Shown here piece by piece: positions 11,201-22,163 of a stretch of 64,000 nucleotides of DNA. How positions within the stretch are numbered: the first letter of the stretch is position 1; every line of letters begins with the position of its first letter. A program made the position numbers and the translations under genes. The notes beneath the pieces are model-generated. The model ran no database searches. It was not told the origin of the DNA and worked only from the letters and a program-made list of their open reading frames with translations. The stretch comes from Mimachlamys varia (Eukaryota > Mollusca > Bivalvia > Pectinida > Pectinidae): assembly GCA_947623455.1 (NCBI GenBank), contig OX392529.1, positions 54,517,186-54,581,185 on the forward strand. The letters are read 5' to 3'.

Positions 11201-14200
11201 TTTCTTTTCAGACCGCAATGAACTTTTCAAAAAGTATATTTAACCCTTAGTTTCGACGATAAATTCACACATACATGATGTATACTGTATGCTATGTCAA
11301 GTACAAGCATGGACAAAATATAATGCCCAATCCTTGATGATGTTTTGGTTGTTTTAATTGTAGCTGATTGGAGGCGAAGTGTACCATTACCACTCAAAAC
11401 TGGTTTACAAGGACCCCTTTAGTGGTGGTGCCTTCATCTGGCACCAAGGTAGCAGTGTACAGAAGGCTTTTGTGGCCATGGGTGATATTTTTGTACAATG
11501 AATAACCCCTATAATAGCATGCCTATGAAAATCTAAAAAAAAAATAAGGAGTAAAATTGGCTTAAGTATGATAAAGTGGACTTTGTTGACTTCACATTTG
11601 TAAAAAGAGAAAAAAAATTTTTTGGTTAGAGATTAAAATTTTGACCCTTCCGAAATGGGTGTCTACCCAGGAAAAGCTAGCTTTACAGGAAGTGAAATTT
11701 CGACAACAGCACATGAGGGAAAATAGCGGAAAATCTAAGCGTACGACCTATGCTGGGACAGATATAATTCTGCAACCAAGTTAGTAAGCTTTAATTTTAG
11801 ATAGAACTTAAGAAAAAAATTCCTATCTGCATAGGTCAAATTTTGTGTCAAAAACAGTGATATTTTGCATTTTTCGGTAATTTTTGATGTGGTAACCATG
11901 GTTTTCACACAAGTGCCATACATAGGATACATCAGTGTATACACTTTATAGTCCTTTTTTTTAATTGGAAATGATATACAATTTACAAAAATGTATACAT
12001 TTACATCTATGCAGTGTACGGTTAAATCTCGGTGTTGACAATTCTCAGGCATTGGTCTTTTTTCCCATTAATCTCTAGATCTACCGTACACAGCTACCAT
12101 ATACAGCACACAAAAAGTCATGTTTTTGAAAAAAATAACTTTTCATGCTTGTTTGGTATTTACCTTGATTTATTTTAAGTTAAATCTAATTACTAAACTT
12201 AAGAAATCGAAATGAACCATTATACGTGCCTGAACAAAGGGCAGTAACTCTTGTTTGCTTATAGGTTTTTTAAGCCTTTTCAATATTGATTCCTGTTAAC
12301 ATTTTATCATACATTTAAAGTTGTCATATTTTGATCTATGTTCTACTTGGAAACATATATCTTTACAGCTATATCTCTTGAGTCATTCAGACATAATTTT
12401 AGTCTTTTTCATTCATATCAGCACTCGGTATCCATGGATACTGTACATAAATTTATATTTATTAAAAATAGGTAAAATTGTCTGTTTTCAATCAAATTTT
12501 GCTATTTTATCTGATTTCCCCCCAAACTAAACCAGCATAATGATTAGTCTAGTAAAGTCAATCATGAAAACTATGATTTTCCAAAATTACAGATGCAGAA
12601 AATGAGTTTTGAGGGAAATTTGATGGTTTTCACAACTTCTGAGAGTCACTGACATTTCTCGGTGAAGAAAAAGAAGGCAACCTTTATTTTGGCCTTTTTG
12701 TCTGTTATTTCAGTATCTGACATTTACACAGTGTTCGTCGGCTAGGGCAGATGTGTCTGTTGCCAGAGTGTTGTTGTGATGGGTTTCCTGGTAGCCATTT
12801 TGATCTCAGTAAGTATTGATGATGTCATACATACCCATTGATGACGTCACAGTTTTGATGACATCACAGTAACTATGACGTCATAAAATAAGATAAAAAC
12901 ATAACATTATCACTAAACAGTCTTGTTTTTCCCATGCATAGGATCTCAAAGCGTCCAATTTCACCCATAATGGAATTTTTTTAATGAAAACTACAAACTT
13001 TTTGAAGTTTTCATTTTTCAGATTATCTCCCTTTATTGATAGTCTGAGAGCAGAATTGGTAAAAATTCACCTTTCAGGGAAATTCATTTTACTCAGTAAC
13101 TATTCAAGGGAGAAAGGAAACGGATACATCATTTTGTTCATTGTGTCATTTTCCAGACATCTAAAGGGTTTTGATTAAATTTTAAGGAATAGAAAATGAT
13201 GTATATGGTAGCAGTGTACAGAAGGCTTTTGTGGCCATGGGTGATATTTTTGTACAATGAATAACCCCTATAATAGCATGCCTATGAAAATCTAAAAAAA
13301 AAATAAGGAGTAAAATTGGCTTAAGTATGATAAAGTGGACTTTGTTGACTTCACATTTGTAAAAAGAGAAAAAAAATTTTTTGGTTAGAGATTAAAATTT
13401 TGACCCTTCCGAAATGGGTGTCTACCCAGGAAAAGCTAGCTTTACAGGAAGTGAAATTTCGACAACAGCACATGAGGGAAAATAGCGGAAAATCTAAGCG
13501 TACGACCTATGCTGGGACAGATATAATTCTGCAACCAAGTTAGTAAGCTTTAATTTTAGATAGAACTTAAGAAAAAAATTCCTATCTGCATAGGTCAAAT
13601 TTTGTGTCAAAAACAGTGATATTTTGCATTTTTCGGTAATTTTTGATGTGGTAACCATGGTTTTCACACAAGTGCCATACATAGGATACATCAGTGTATA
13701 CACTTTATAGTCCTTTTTTTTAATTGGAAATGATATACAATTTACAAAAATGTATACATTTACATCTATGCAGTGTACGGTTAAATCTCGGTGTTGACAA
13801 TTCTCAGGCATTGGTCTTTTTTCCCATTAATCTCTAGATCTACCGTACACAGCTACCCAAGACTATGGGTAAATACTTATTTTATCTATCTAAGATGATC
13901 TGAAACCATGAAACCACCTTAGACTTAAATTTGTTCTATAAGTAGCCAATCACATATGACGTTACTTATCGTAACGTTAATCGTGATTGGCTAAGTCTAA
14001 ACGTAAGCCAAATTAAGTTTTGATATTGTTTCATGATCCTGGGGCCATGATTCTGTGTTGCCTTTTCGTAAAAAAGATGACGTAACGTACTCTTATGCTG
14101 CACCTTTTTAATTAAGTAATAGATACAGTATGCCTAACAGATTATTTAAACTGCAACATACAGCTTGTTTCGTCCTCTCGGGACTTTTCAGTGATGATAG

Positions 14201-16472
14201 GGGTCAAAAGTTGGGAATTCAAAATTTCTGTACTAATGTAGAATCAGAAGGATCAGGTGCATAAAACCCCTTTAATTTATGTATTGTATACCCTTAGCGT
14301 TAATTAGGCAACATATATCTTTGGATTAGAGTCATGGAAAATTGACCTAGTGTTTTGAATTGCTGGTATATATCATTCCCAGATACTGGTATCACAACAG
14401 CTGTCTATTCCCCGACTTGTTGACTGTGTTTATAGCCATCGACAAATGTTCACGAACAAATGGATGTCTGCGGGTAAGATGTAGCATCATAGTTTACAGT
14501 TGTATAGCAAAGCCACTATATAAACTAACCAGGGAGACTTGCGATTCAAGAGACAATAAACAAGACCAAACATGACAATTATGACATCATTGTTTTGGCA
14601 TAGAAACGGCGAAATTAGATGTAGATAATGAAGCATTTATCATAGTTTAAACCAAATTAAATTCAGCGTATGTCAGCAACATTAATAGGAAATGTAAATA
14701 TAAGCATTGGAGTATCTTGATAGGGTCTTTATGGTCGTTATAAAATTTTAATGACAGCACTTTGCATACAAACATATCATTTGCCTGCAAAGCTCTGTCA
14801 TTTATAACGACCATAAAAACCACATCAGGACATTTCAATTCTTAAATAACACGGAAGTTGCAATGCAGTGCGCATCAAAATAGACTATTGGTGTTATTCA
14901 AAAAAGAATCACAATTGTTGCAGTACTAGCTGCACTCAGTGGAATAGTGTGAACACATACTGACCGTACGTTGATACCTTTTCTATAAGCAACTATTTTT
15001 CCCCATTGTTTCCCCACGTCCTTAAATGCAATAAATGTAAAAAAAAATCAATAAAAATCAGAGAATACCATAGTGTCAACAAAACCATAACCAGAACTCA
15101 AAATCAATTAAACTAAGAGCAAAATAGGAACAAAGGAATGATTTACATGGCGACTCTCGTCAAAGCACAAGATAATACGACCAGGTGTTCCGGAAGAGTA
15201 AGCGTCTTCTGCTTCAACACACACACACATACACACACACACACAAACCAAACCTGCTCACATACCTTAAATAAAAGCTGCTCTAACATTTCTTTTTTTC
15301 CATTCACAGATCTTGCCTGGTTCCAATAAGTGCGGTCGTATTGAGCATGGTGTCACCCACGGTCAAAACCGTGCCGATTCTGAACGGGTATCTGCTATCG
15401 AGAAGGTCTGCCCTAAGGCTTACGTAGAGATGGATCCAGGTTGGTAGTTTCAAACATTGTACTTAAAGTGTTTTAATTGTTGCTTAGCTTATGCAATGGT
15501 TCTCCAAGTTCGACATTTTCTTTATTTCGAATCGTTGAACTTCAGCATTATAGATTTCTTGTAATTTGAATTCGATTTTCCAAGGCAATTTTACCAGTAT
15601 TGACAACTTCACAGGCGTTTTGTTATCGTTTTTAAATTAACATACATGTCAATTAGTGATAAACCGTTCCTCGATTGCTATTTTTATGTGGTAGTACATT
15701 ATGTATTTGTTGAGTATCAATTCTTATCACGTTTCAGGTGATGCATTGTTCTTTCACTGCAACGTGCTGCACACGAGTTCTGGTAACGATAGTGCTGACA
15801 GACGGTGGGCGTTACTCTGTGCCTATAATACTAAGGCGAACAACCCATTAGTCCCACATCACCACGCCCAGTACACGCCCCTTAACAAGGTAAACAAAAA
15901 CATGGATTTAATTGACAGACACCTACAGGATAATATATGCACAACGACAGTACAGCCTTGTTTGCATATTTTTTCTAATACTCTGTGCCTATACAACTAA
16001 GGCGAACAATCCCTTAGTTCCACATCACCACGCCCAGAACACGCCCTTTAACATGGTAAGGATCCCAACCAGTATGGAAACCGACAACAGAATACATTCT
16101 AATTGAGTTAATGCGCTTTTTTGAATCTGTCTCCTGTCAAGCATTTTATGCACCCAAGATATAAGTTTTATTTGGGGAAAAAATCGACAAACACGTTCAA
16201 GTCACATAGATTGAAGTACATATTGATTTATTTGATATAAAACATTTATTATGTTATTCTTTGCACTGATATAACAACTTGTATATCTCATGTTTTTCGC
16301 AATTAGTCGGTAAGTAACGATTTATTTTTCATGTTACACGCAGGTACCGAACAGCGCTGTACGGGAGTGTACTAATTACAGTGATTTCACCGGGAAGAGT
16401 TTCTGGGACCCGACCAAAGAAGATACGACCGGACAAGCCATTCTTAAAAACCAAGCCAGGTGTGAAAAGTAG
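8260..16472 (+). CDS. PhyH-family Fe(II)/2OG dioxygenase copy 2, exon 5 split by a transposable element
   Basis: Nine coding exons: 8260-8278, 8998-9079, 9734-9815, 10734-10844, exon 5 (11364-11448 plus 13862-13868), 14383-14473, 15310-15439, 15738-15889 and 16344-16472 (TAG). All introns are GT..AG. Without the insertion it encodes 295 residues, beginning MATLKG. The iron ligands are H125 and D127 (WHQDYG) and H214 (HCNVLH), with R225 as the expected 2-oxoglutarate-binding arginine. There is no signal peptide, membrane segment or peroxisomal targeting tripeptide (C terminus CEK), so it is presumably cytosolic. The substrate is unknown; relatives are labelled L-proline trans-4-hydroxylase-like. 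A 2.4-kb element lies inside the H-x-D codons. Unspliced, the frame stops at TGA 11499-11501 after about 142 residues, without D127. Splicing at the element's own GT and the target-site AG would restore the native protein. The gene may be functional or a fresh pseudogene. A candidate AATAAA lies at 16734. Confidence 0.9.
8494..8715. mobile_element. Short MITE with TACTGTAAAAG-type ends
   Basis: Inverted ends TACTGTAAAAGCCAC... and ...GTGG-type CCACTTTTAGAGTA enclose TTCGCG-rich sequence (TTCGCGAATGG, CACACCGCGAAC). A diverged second copy lies at about 51780-51995. Ends with TA fit a Tc1/mariner-type TA target. It lies in intron 1 of copy 2. Confidence 0.6.
9152..9320. mobile_element. pogo/Tigger-like TIR sequence
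   Basis: It begins CAGTAGAACCTTGTTAACTC and continues with GAACTCACGTAATTCGAAGG. This 'CAGTRGAACCTCGTTAACTCGAA' type of end is typical of pogo/Tigger-derived MITEs. I could not fix the 3' end. Confidence 0.45.
9919..10170 (+). repeat. Dispersed repeat family R1, copy in intron 3 of PhyH copy 2
   Basis: It runs from gagaataccgaagagttaac through TGTTCCGGAAGAGTAAGAG and ACACCCGCCATGTAAATCTC to about caaatcacaat. It is a near full-length copy in forward orientation. Confidence 0.7.
11449..12097. repeat. Left 649-bp terminal direct repeat of the exon-5 element
   Basis: Same sequence as 13208-13856, offset 1,759 bp. It contains an incidental 105-codon minus-strand frame present in both copies. 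Its 5' GT directly follows exon sequence CCAAG, forming a possible splice donor AG|GTAGCA. Confidence 0.9.
12820..12885. promoter_or_regulatory. Cluster of CRE-like TGACGTCA palindromes in the element core
   Basis: TGATGTCA, TGACGTCA, TGACATCA and TGACGTCA follow each other within about 60 bp. TGACGTCA is the consensus CREB/ATF site. Whether it acts as an enhancer is unknown. Confidence 0.4.
13208..13856. repeat. Right 649-bp terminal direct repeat of the exon-5 element
   Basis: Its 3' end supplies a pyrimidine-rich stretch (gtcttttttccc), then tacacag|ctac. The second CCAAG of the target duplication follows, and then exon sequence ACTATGG and the native donor gtaaat. Possible acceptors are CAG at 13850-13852 and AAG at 13859-13861. 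Confidence 0.9.
14072..14290 (+). repeat. Dispersed repeat family R2, copy in intron 5 of PhyH copy 2
   Basis: It contains gatgacgtaacgtactc, AATAGATACAGTATGCC, CAGCTTGTTTCGTCCTC, TCAGTGATGATAGGGG and GTAGAATCAGAAGGATCAGG in the family order. Confidence 0.7.
14715..14822. repeat. Hairpin-forming sequence in intron 6 of PhyH copy 2
   Basis: Arms TTATGGTCGTTATAAAA...TGACAGCACTTTGCA and TGCAAAGCTCTGTCATTTAT...GACCATAA pair over about 35-40 nt around a loop of about 20 nt. It could be a tiny MITE or an RNA hairpin. Confidence 0.6.
15057..15245 (+). repeat. R1 copy truncated at a CA microsatellite
   Basis: R1 runs from cagagaataccatagtgtc to GAAGAGTAAGCGTCTTCTGC, then passes abruptly into an interrupted (CA)n run (15216-15245), 65 bp before exon 7 of copy 2. 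Confidence 0.75.
15980..16055 (+). pseudogene. Partial duplicate of exon 8 inside intron 8 of PhyH copy 2
   Basis: The second half of exon 8, from ACTCTGTGCCTATA to the donor, is repeated 91 bp downstream of the real exon end. The frame is kept ([19 protein letters not shown]) and a GTAAG donor follows. No acceptor and no first half are present, so it is an exon relic rather than a usable alternative exon. Because differences are mostly substitutions, it is older than the repeats of the exon-5 element. Confidence 0.8.
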
Positions 16473-16946
16473 ACAATGTGTTATACTTTTAAAGTGTACA
16501 ATATGCATATCAATTATGGACCATTGGTGTGGTCATTATGGTGTTATATCGACCTGGTAGAATCAAATATTGACCAAGGGCGATATTTGTAGATTTGCAA
16601 ACGTTATCATTATATACGCAATGAATTGTGGGCACGTGTAATATATTACTTATACAAGGATTGACGATGATATAATGTTAAATTAGAACATATCAAATCA
16701 AAAGTTGTAGATGTATGAGGCCATCCTAACGGGAATAAAAAGGATTTAAATGTTGAAATGATGACTTCCCGGTGTTTTTTGTTTGTTTTGTTTTTGTTAT
16801 AAGACTTTAAGACTGCAATATTAAGTCTGGTCACACAATTAAAAGACAGGATAATTTTCTGAACAAAAAGGTCTAGTTAAGTTCAACTTAAGATGCATAC
16901 GTCTTATGTGTACATGCAAAAAGATATCCATATGGCCCATCAAATA

Positions 16947-17209
16947 CTGAATATATATATAATATTATATAAAATATAAACTTTATTTATTTTAAAAAAA
17001 TTATGGACAAGTTATCAAACTTATATAAATCACTCATTTTGGCCCGGATGTCAGCGCGCAAGGGGTCTTATTGTGAGAAGAAACCGGAGTACCCGGAGAA
17101 AACCCACGTCGTCGGGCAGGTGACCCCAAACCTTTTCACATTCGGTCGGAGAGTCAAACCCCGGTTGCCTTGGTGAAAGGCAAGTGCGCTATCCACTGCA
17201 CCACCCGAC
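16947..17209 (-). mobile_element. Complete tRNA-headed SINE with target-site duplication
   Basis: On the minus strand it starts GGTCGGGTGGTGCAGTGGAT (A-box region) and has the B-box-like GGGGTTTGACTCTC. The shared body with TTTTCTCCGGGTACTCCGG follows, and it ends in an AT-rich tail. The direct repeats CATCAAATA at 16938-16946 and 17210-17218 flank it. It lies within the first copy of the duplicated intergenic block. Confidence 0.85.
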
Positions 17210-17529
17210 CATCAAATAATGAAATGACGTATATAACTTGACATTGTATCTTTTTAAGATAAAGGACCCACTGAGCGATAGATAGTACTTTATAAATTTA
17301 AGGTTAAACTGGGACACGGCCACGTTATATAATAACCTTACTATTCTACTTCATGTTTGATAGAGCCAACATACACACTGTCACACACAGCAGATTTACA
17401 TTATATTTGATCATGATAGGTCATGATAAATAAGAACAGAAATGTATGATGTTAATAGGGTACGGAAAATATCATTTTAAAGCACTATGCATTTTAAGTT
17501 ATGTCAGTAATGATATATTTATATCATGT

Positions 17530-17800
17530 AAGATGACGTAACACACACATGCTGTACCTTTTAAATTTAGTAATAGATACAGTATGCCGGAGAAATGAAT
17601 CAAACTGCATAATACGGCTGTTTCGTCCTTCTGGGACTCGTCAGTGATGCTAGGGACCAAAAAAGGGAAACATACAATTTCTTAACTAATGTAGAATCAG
17701 AAGGGTCAGGTGCGTGAAAACCTTTGATTTTTTAATTTAGAAGAAAATTTGAACTAGTTCTGTATAATTTTAAATCGTGTACGTCACAAACACAACCGAA
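17530..17800 (+). repeat. Dispersed repeat family R2
   Basis: It contains agatgacgtaacacacac, AATAGATACAGTATGCCGGA, GCTGTTTCGTCCTTCTGGGA, GTAGAATCAGAAGGGTCAGG and AAATCGTGTACGTCAC. It is a nearly full-length copy. Confidence 0.75.
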
Positions 17801-20800
17801 AGGACAAATGAGATAGATTATACGGACCGGACACACAAAATAGGTCATATGAACTAGACGTCCAATTCAGATATGACAAGTGATGCGACGGACACTGGGT
17901 GTTACTTAATATAGATACTGATACAGATACAGACCCCTACCATTATATGGACAACCCGTTTTAACCATATCAGCGGCGAAAGGGGAATGGGGTATTAAGA
18001 GAAATGCGAGGACATGTGAGACTCTTTGAAGACTACAGTAAGACAGGGGAATACCACCCGAGGGGTTTTCAGTAAAATCAGAGCCTTTGCGAAGGGTTTG
18101 CCAAATAGAAAAATCCTGAAGGTTAAATTGTACAATCTTACAATTGGTCATGAAAGAGTATTTTTCTCTCATTTCATCTGCCTCAACAGCTCGGGAACCA
18201 TGAAAATACCTTTTTATCCACGGTCATTATGGAGACTTAGATTCTTACAAAACTTTCTTACAATGGAAAACTCTATCCAACAAGGTGAGATTTGAGAGAA
18301 TACGTAGCTTCTCCAGATATTGTTTCATCAGGTGAATGAGATAACGTCGGGTTACCAAAATGAAATGATTTCTGAATCAAGACTGTATTATAATAATGAA
18401 TTTCGGTTTTTGTTTTTGTTTTTGTTTTTTTTTAATTTTCATCTTAAATAAGACTTAAAGACTGCAATATTAAGCAATATAATTGATGCTTTGTAAAGAC
18501 AAGATATCTTTCTGATTTAGCCTAAGGATATATCTTTCACTAGTTAAACCTAATCAAAGATGTTTTGTATTTAATTGAATCGACCCGTTTAATGTATAAA
18601 AGACGTGTAAAACTGGATATTGTATCATTTTAAGATAAAGGACAAATTGATACGAACGAGAGTTCAAGATAATACATGTATGATAAATTTAAAGTAAAAC
18701 TTGGGCAAGATCAAGTCATGTAACACAGATTTTAAGATAACTCCTATCTAATAGACCCAAAATACATACTGTAACATAAGGCAGAAATACTTTGTGTTGA
18801 ATGCATTCTTTTTAATTTAGAGAAACATAACAAAATTACGGAACAATAACACTGCTTTCAGATTGAATGATAAAAGGTAAAATAATATTGAAGAATCAGA
18901 AATGTTTACCGAGGAAATACGGTGTAAAATAATAAAACTGTTCGAATTTTTGTATATCGCATGTAGTAAGACGAACATATTCCATAGATCTATGTACATG
19001 TATACCGTCGGAGACATGTTTTAATCCTTGTGATAGACAACTGTTAAACATGCTAGTTATATATTAAGAAAGCAACCTCGATATCCAGGGGTTACGTAAG
19101 TTTGTTTGGCCGTTTATTAACGTGGTCGAGGTATTTTCTGCCATTGAGTTGCATATCTTCTCTCTTTCTCAGTGTCTGATAGTCGATTTTCTTTTTGTCA
19201 CATTTAACCGCTTGACAGATCAAGCTGCCATTTGGCTATTACTTTAATTAGGATATTAGAAAATTAATAATATAAAATAAAAATTGAAACTTTTGTTTTT
19301 ATAATTTTTTTTTCTAAATTATTCATATGCTATCTATATATAGACGTTTATCCTTCTGGCCACATGTGCCTGCGATACTGGATGCACGATTATAGCTGAA
19401 TAAGGTCATACACTGTAGATTATATAAACATTAAAAACAAACACTACATAGCACTGAAACAGGCTAAAGTTCCGATAAACGAATACACCCACCCCTCTCT
19501 TACGACTTTACGCCTATCAACCAGTTATACATGCCACCAAATGAATATAAATCCGACTGAAGGTCTTGATATACTGCCAAACATTCTATATGCATGTATA
19601 GACAGTCCCAATCCCAAATTGTTTTTATCAGGAAGTAATTTAAATATTTCGTGTACAGGTAGCCTACTTTCATTTCGCTGATGAGTGTCATATAAGTCAC
19701 TCACTCGAATAATACCTTACAGGTCAAAATCAACTTTGCTTGAACTTGAGTACAGCGTTCCGATGATAGAGAACATTGCTACATTTAGACATATCGACCA
19801 CAACCCCAACACAGAATATGACACTATCGCGGCCTGTTTTAGTGACCTGATTGGTTAGGGATAGGACCAATATCTAATACAGATGTACACATATAGATAC
19901 AGAAAAATCAACATCTATGACCTATTCTTTTCTTGCGTAAATGATCTTCGTTTTAACGTCATTCTTGCACGAGTTTCCAGTCTTGCTGGCTGGGTTTTCT
20001 TGTTCAAGGGCCATCTAAATAAGCAAAATATATTTATTTTTAAAACAACAGAAAACAACAAAGTATGGAGCAAATATAGTTTTCTAATATACCAAAATGT
20101 TTGTTATGACAGGAACTTTCTTAATATATTCGTTAATAAGCTGTGTATGATAGGATGTTCTTGAATAAAGTGACTTTGTCGTAAGATGCAACACGGAATA
20201 ATTTAAGTTACAGAACATATGAAACCAGAAAAACAACAATGACGTTGTACCCTCATGCAATTAATTGTCTATAGTAAACGATATGGACATTTGTTTGACT
20301 GTATATGACTCTTTAACTTTTTGATGCTTTGATTACTGTTGTTAGAACAATCTGGCACAATTTTTCCTTTTAAAAATTATAATATATTTCTGAATATCAA
20401 TCAAAAGTACCGTGCCATAAGTTTGGAAACATTTGCTTATTTTGCTATATATTCATTTTATTTCCAACTTTTTCAAAGAATTTTCAAGACATTGTTTCTG
20501 AATCGTATTTGATGAAATTGTATATGCTAATAGAGAATTGTTTCCTGCTTTATATCATAATATTGTTTTTCGTTGTGTATAACCAATCATAATTTATTAA
20601 TAACATCCATTTTTTAGACACCATTTTGACGTCATTTGGCGTCACACTGAAATCATCAGTATAAGCAATTCTGTGTAACTCCATCAATAGACAACGGTTA
20701 ATTATATCAATATTATGAGAAAAAACTTTGGATATTTCTGTACAACATGACTAAATATTGTCAAAATCCACCCATAAACAAAGTAAGGAAAATTCATTGA

Positions 20801-21637
20801 AAAAGGATGGAAATACAAATAAAATATAGCTAAATAAAAATGATTCAATACTTATGGCACAGTACTGTACATGTGCGTATAAGTAGGTTAAGCCGAAAAG
20901 TCGCGATATATATATCCCCATGCCTACTTTCACTGACTCCCGTCTTTTGCACGTGTGCTTTCTAAAGCTGACTTACCATTTACCATGGGACATTACATGT
21001 TTCTCAGGATTACAGAAATACATAACTTTTTAATTTAGTCAGTCAAATCTTGGCAGCTGCCAAGATCAACAGCTTCACCTTGTTTCGAGCTTGCACTGAA
21101 CAGGACACAGCATTTGAGTTATTAGAGTATTAGTCAAAGGGGCATAACTCATATCACCATATACACATGTGCTGCAATCGCATATGTGCTGTTGATTTCG
21201 TAACTCTTGCGTGTTGGAAGTCATAAATGAGTTAAGTTTTGTAAAAGACGAAGTGGCTGGTTAGATCTAGTGCATATGCGTGGTTAAATCCTATGAGACA
21301 GCAATCATCAAGTGATGATACACATGAAAAACACTACAATTAGCTTCAGTGGCGTTTGGCGAATCATCTTCTACATTTGTCTCAGAAGTCACCCAGACAT
21401 GTCAAACTCATTCAAGAATTACTAGGAATCTACATGACATCTTGGTAACAGGAGATGCATAAATGTAGGTATCTGGCTCTTTCAAGTTAAATGAGAGGGA
21501 ACGTAAAGTTCCTGAATATACGATTACTTTATAAATGTAAAAGGGTTTTTTTCGGACTGGAACAAAAGTATAGTCAGTTTTGTTTTGCACGCTGGAGCAT
21601 GCAAACATGCATGTATCTTGAAGCCACGCCACTTCAG

Positions 21638-22163
21638 CACAGGTGCTTGGGGTTAGATATTATATATCGTATATATGTACTATATAGCCTCGTATTGGCC
21701 ACATCAAAAGCTTCTTGTTGATACTCATCCATTTTGATTTTCCCGTACTTTCTCGATGTTCCCTTACCTTTTCGTTTACCTTATTGTCACTCGGAAGGCC
21801 TCGTTGGAGTTATCGCCCTTGTTGCGTCAATAGGTCAATCCGCTGGCGTCGCTGAACAGGCACTTCCGTTGGTTCAACTTTACAAAATGGAGGGAAATAC
21901 GATTTGGCTAATTACAACGCCGCGTAACCGATAATTAGATGGAACTATACATCGAAAAAATGTTGTACGGTTAGGAAAACTATTCCTGAGTTTGGATATA
22001 TGGGCCGTTTTGAAGGTGAGTGTTCCTTGTGTCTAAAAAAATCGCGATTTTATCAGGCGGTAGCGGCGGCCATATCTGGAAGCTAGGCACCTTCTCTATA
22101 CAGTAATACGAGGCTATATAGTACATATATACAATATATAATATCTAACCCCAAGCACCTGTG
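21638..22163. mobile_element. hAT-type non-autonomous element with long inverted arms
   Basis: The ends are CACAGGTGCTTGGGGTTAGA and its inverse (...CTAACCCCAAGCACCTGTG), with about 60 bp of inverted arm each. The direct repeats CACTTCAG (8 bp, 21630-21637 and 22164-22171) flank it. An 8-bp duplication with CA..TG ends fits the hAT superfamily. The 400-bp interior carries no transposase. Confidence 0.85.

Larger units (their letters stand above)
11449..13856. mobile_element. 2.4-kb LTR-like element in exon 5 of PhyH copy 2, possible introner
   Basis: Two direct repeats of 649 bp, 11449-12097 and 13208-13856, look identical wherever I compared them, including a 10-A run. Each begins GTAGCAGTGTAC and ends GTACACAGCTAC, a 12-bp inverted repeat with one mismatch. 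The core (12098-13207) has no credible coding sequence and is itself bounded by CATATAC...GTATATG. The insertion is flanked by CCAAG at 11444-11448 and 13857-13861. The layout resembles a non-autonomous LTR retrotransposon (TRIM/LARD-like). However, the ends are GT..AC rather than TG..CA, and I see no tRNA-complementary primer site. A composite of two inverted-repeat DNA elements is the alternative. The identical repeats imply a very recent insertion. Confidence 0.85.

Noticed and set aside
11735..13811. Identical 105-codon minus-strand frames in the two 649-bp repeats
   Set aside because: They are identical only because the repeats are. The peptide has no recognisable domain, and the frame lies inside terminal repeats rather than in the core.
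17906..18295. Overlapping open frames on both strands (88 and 89 codons)
   Set aside because: Both strands are open and neither shows a known motif, splice signals in a sensible place, or the higher GC seen in real exons here. Left unannotated.
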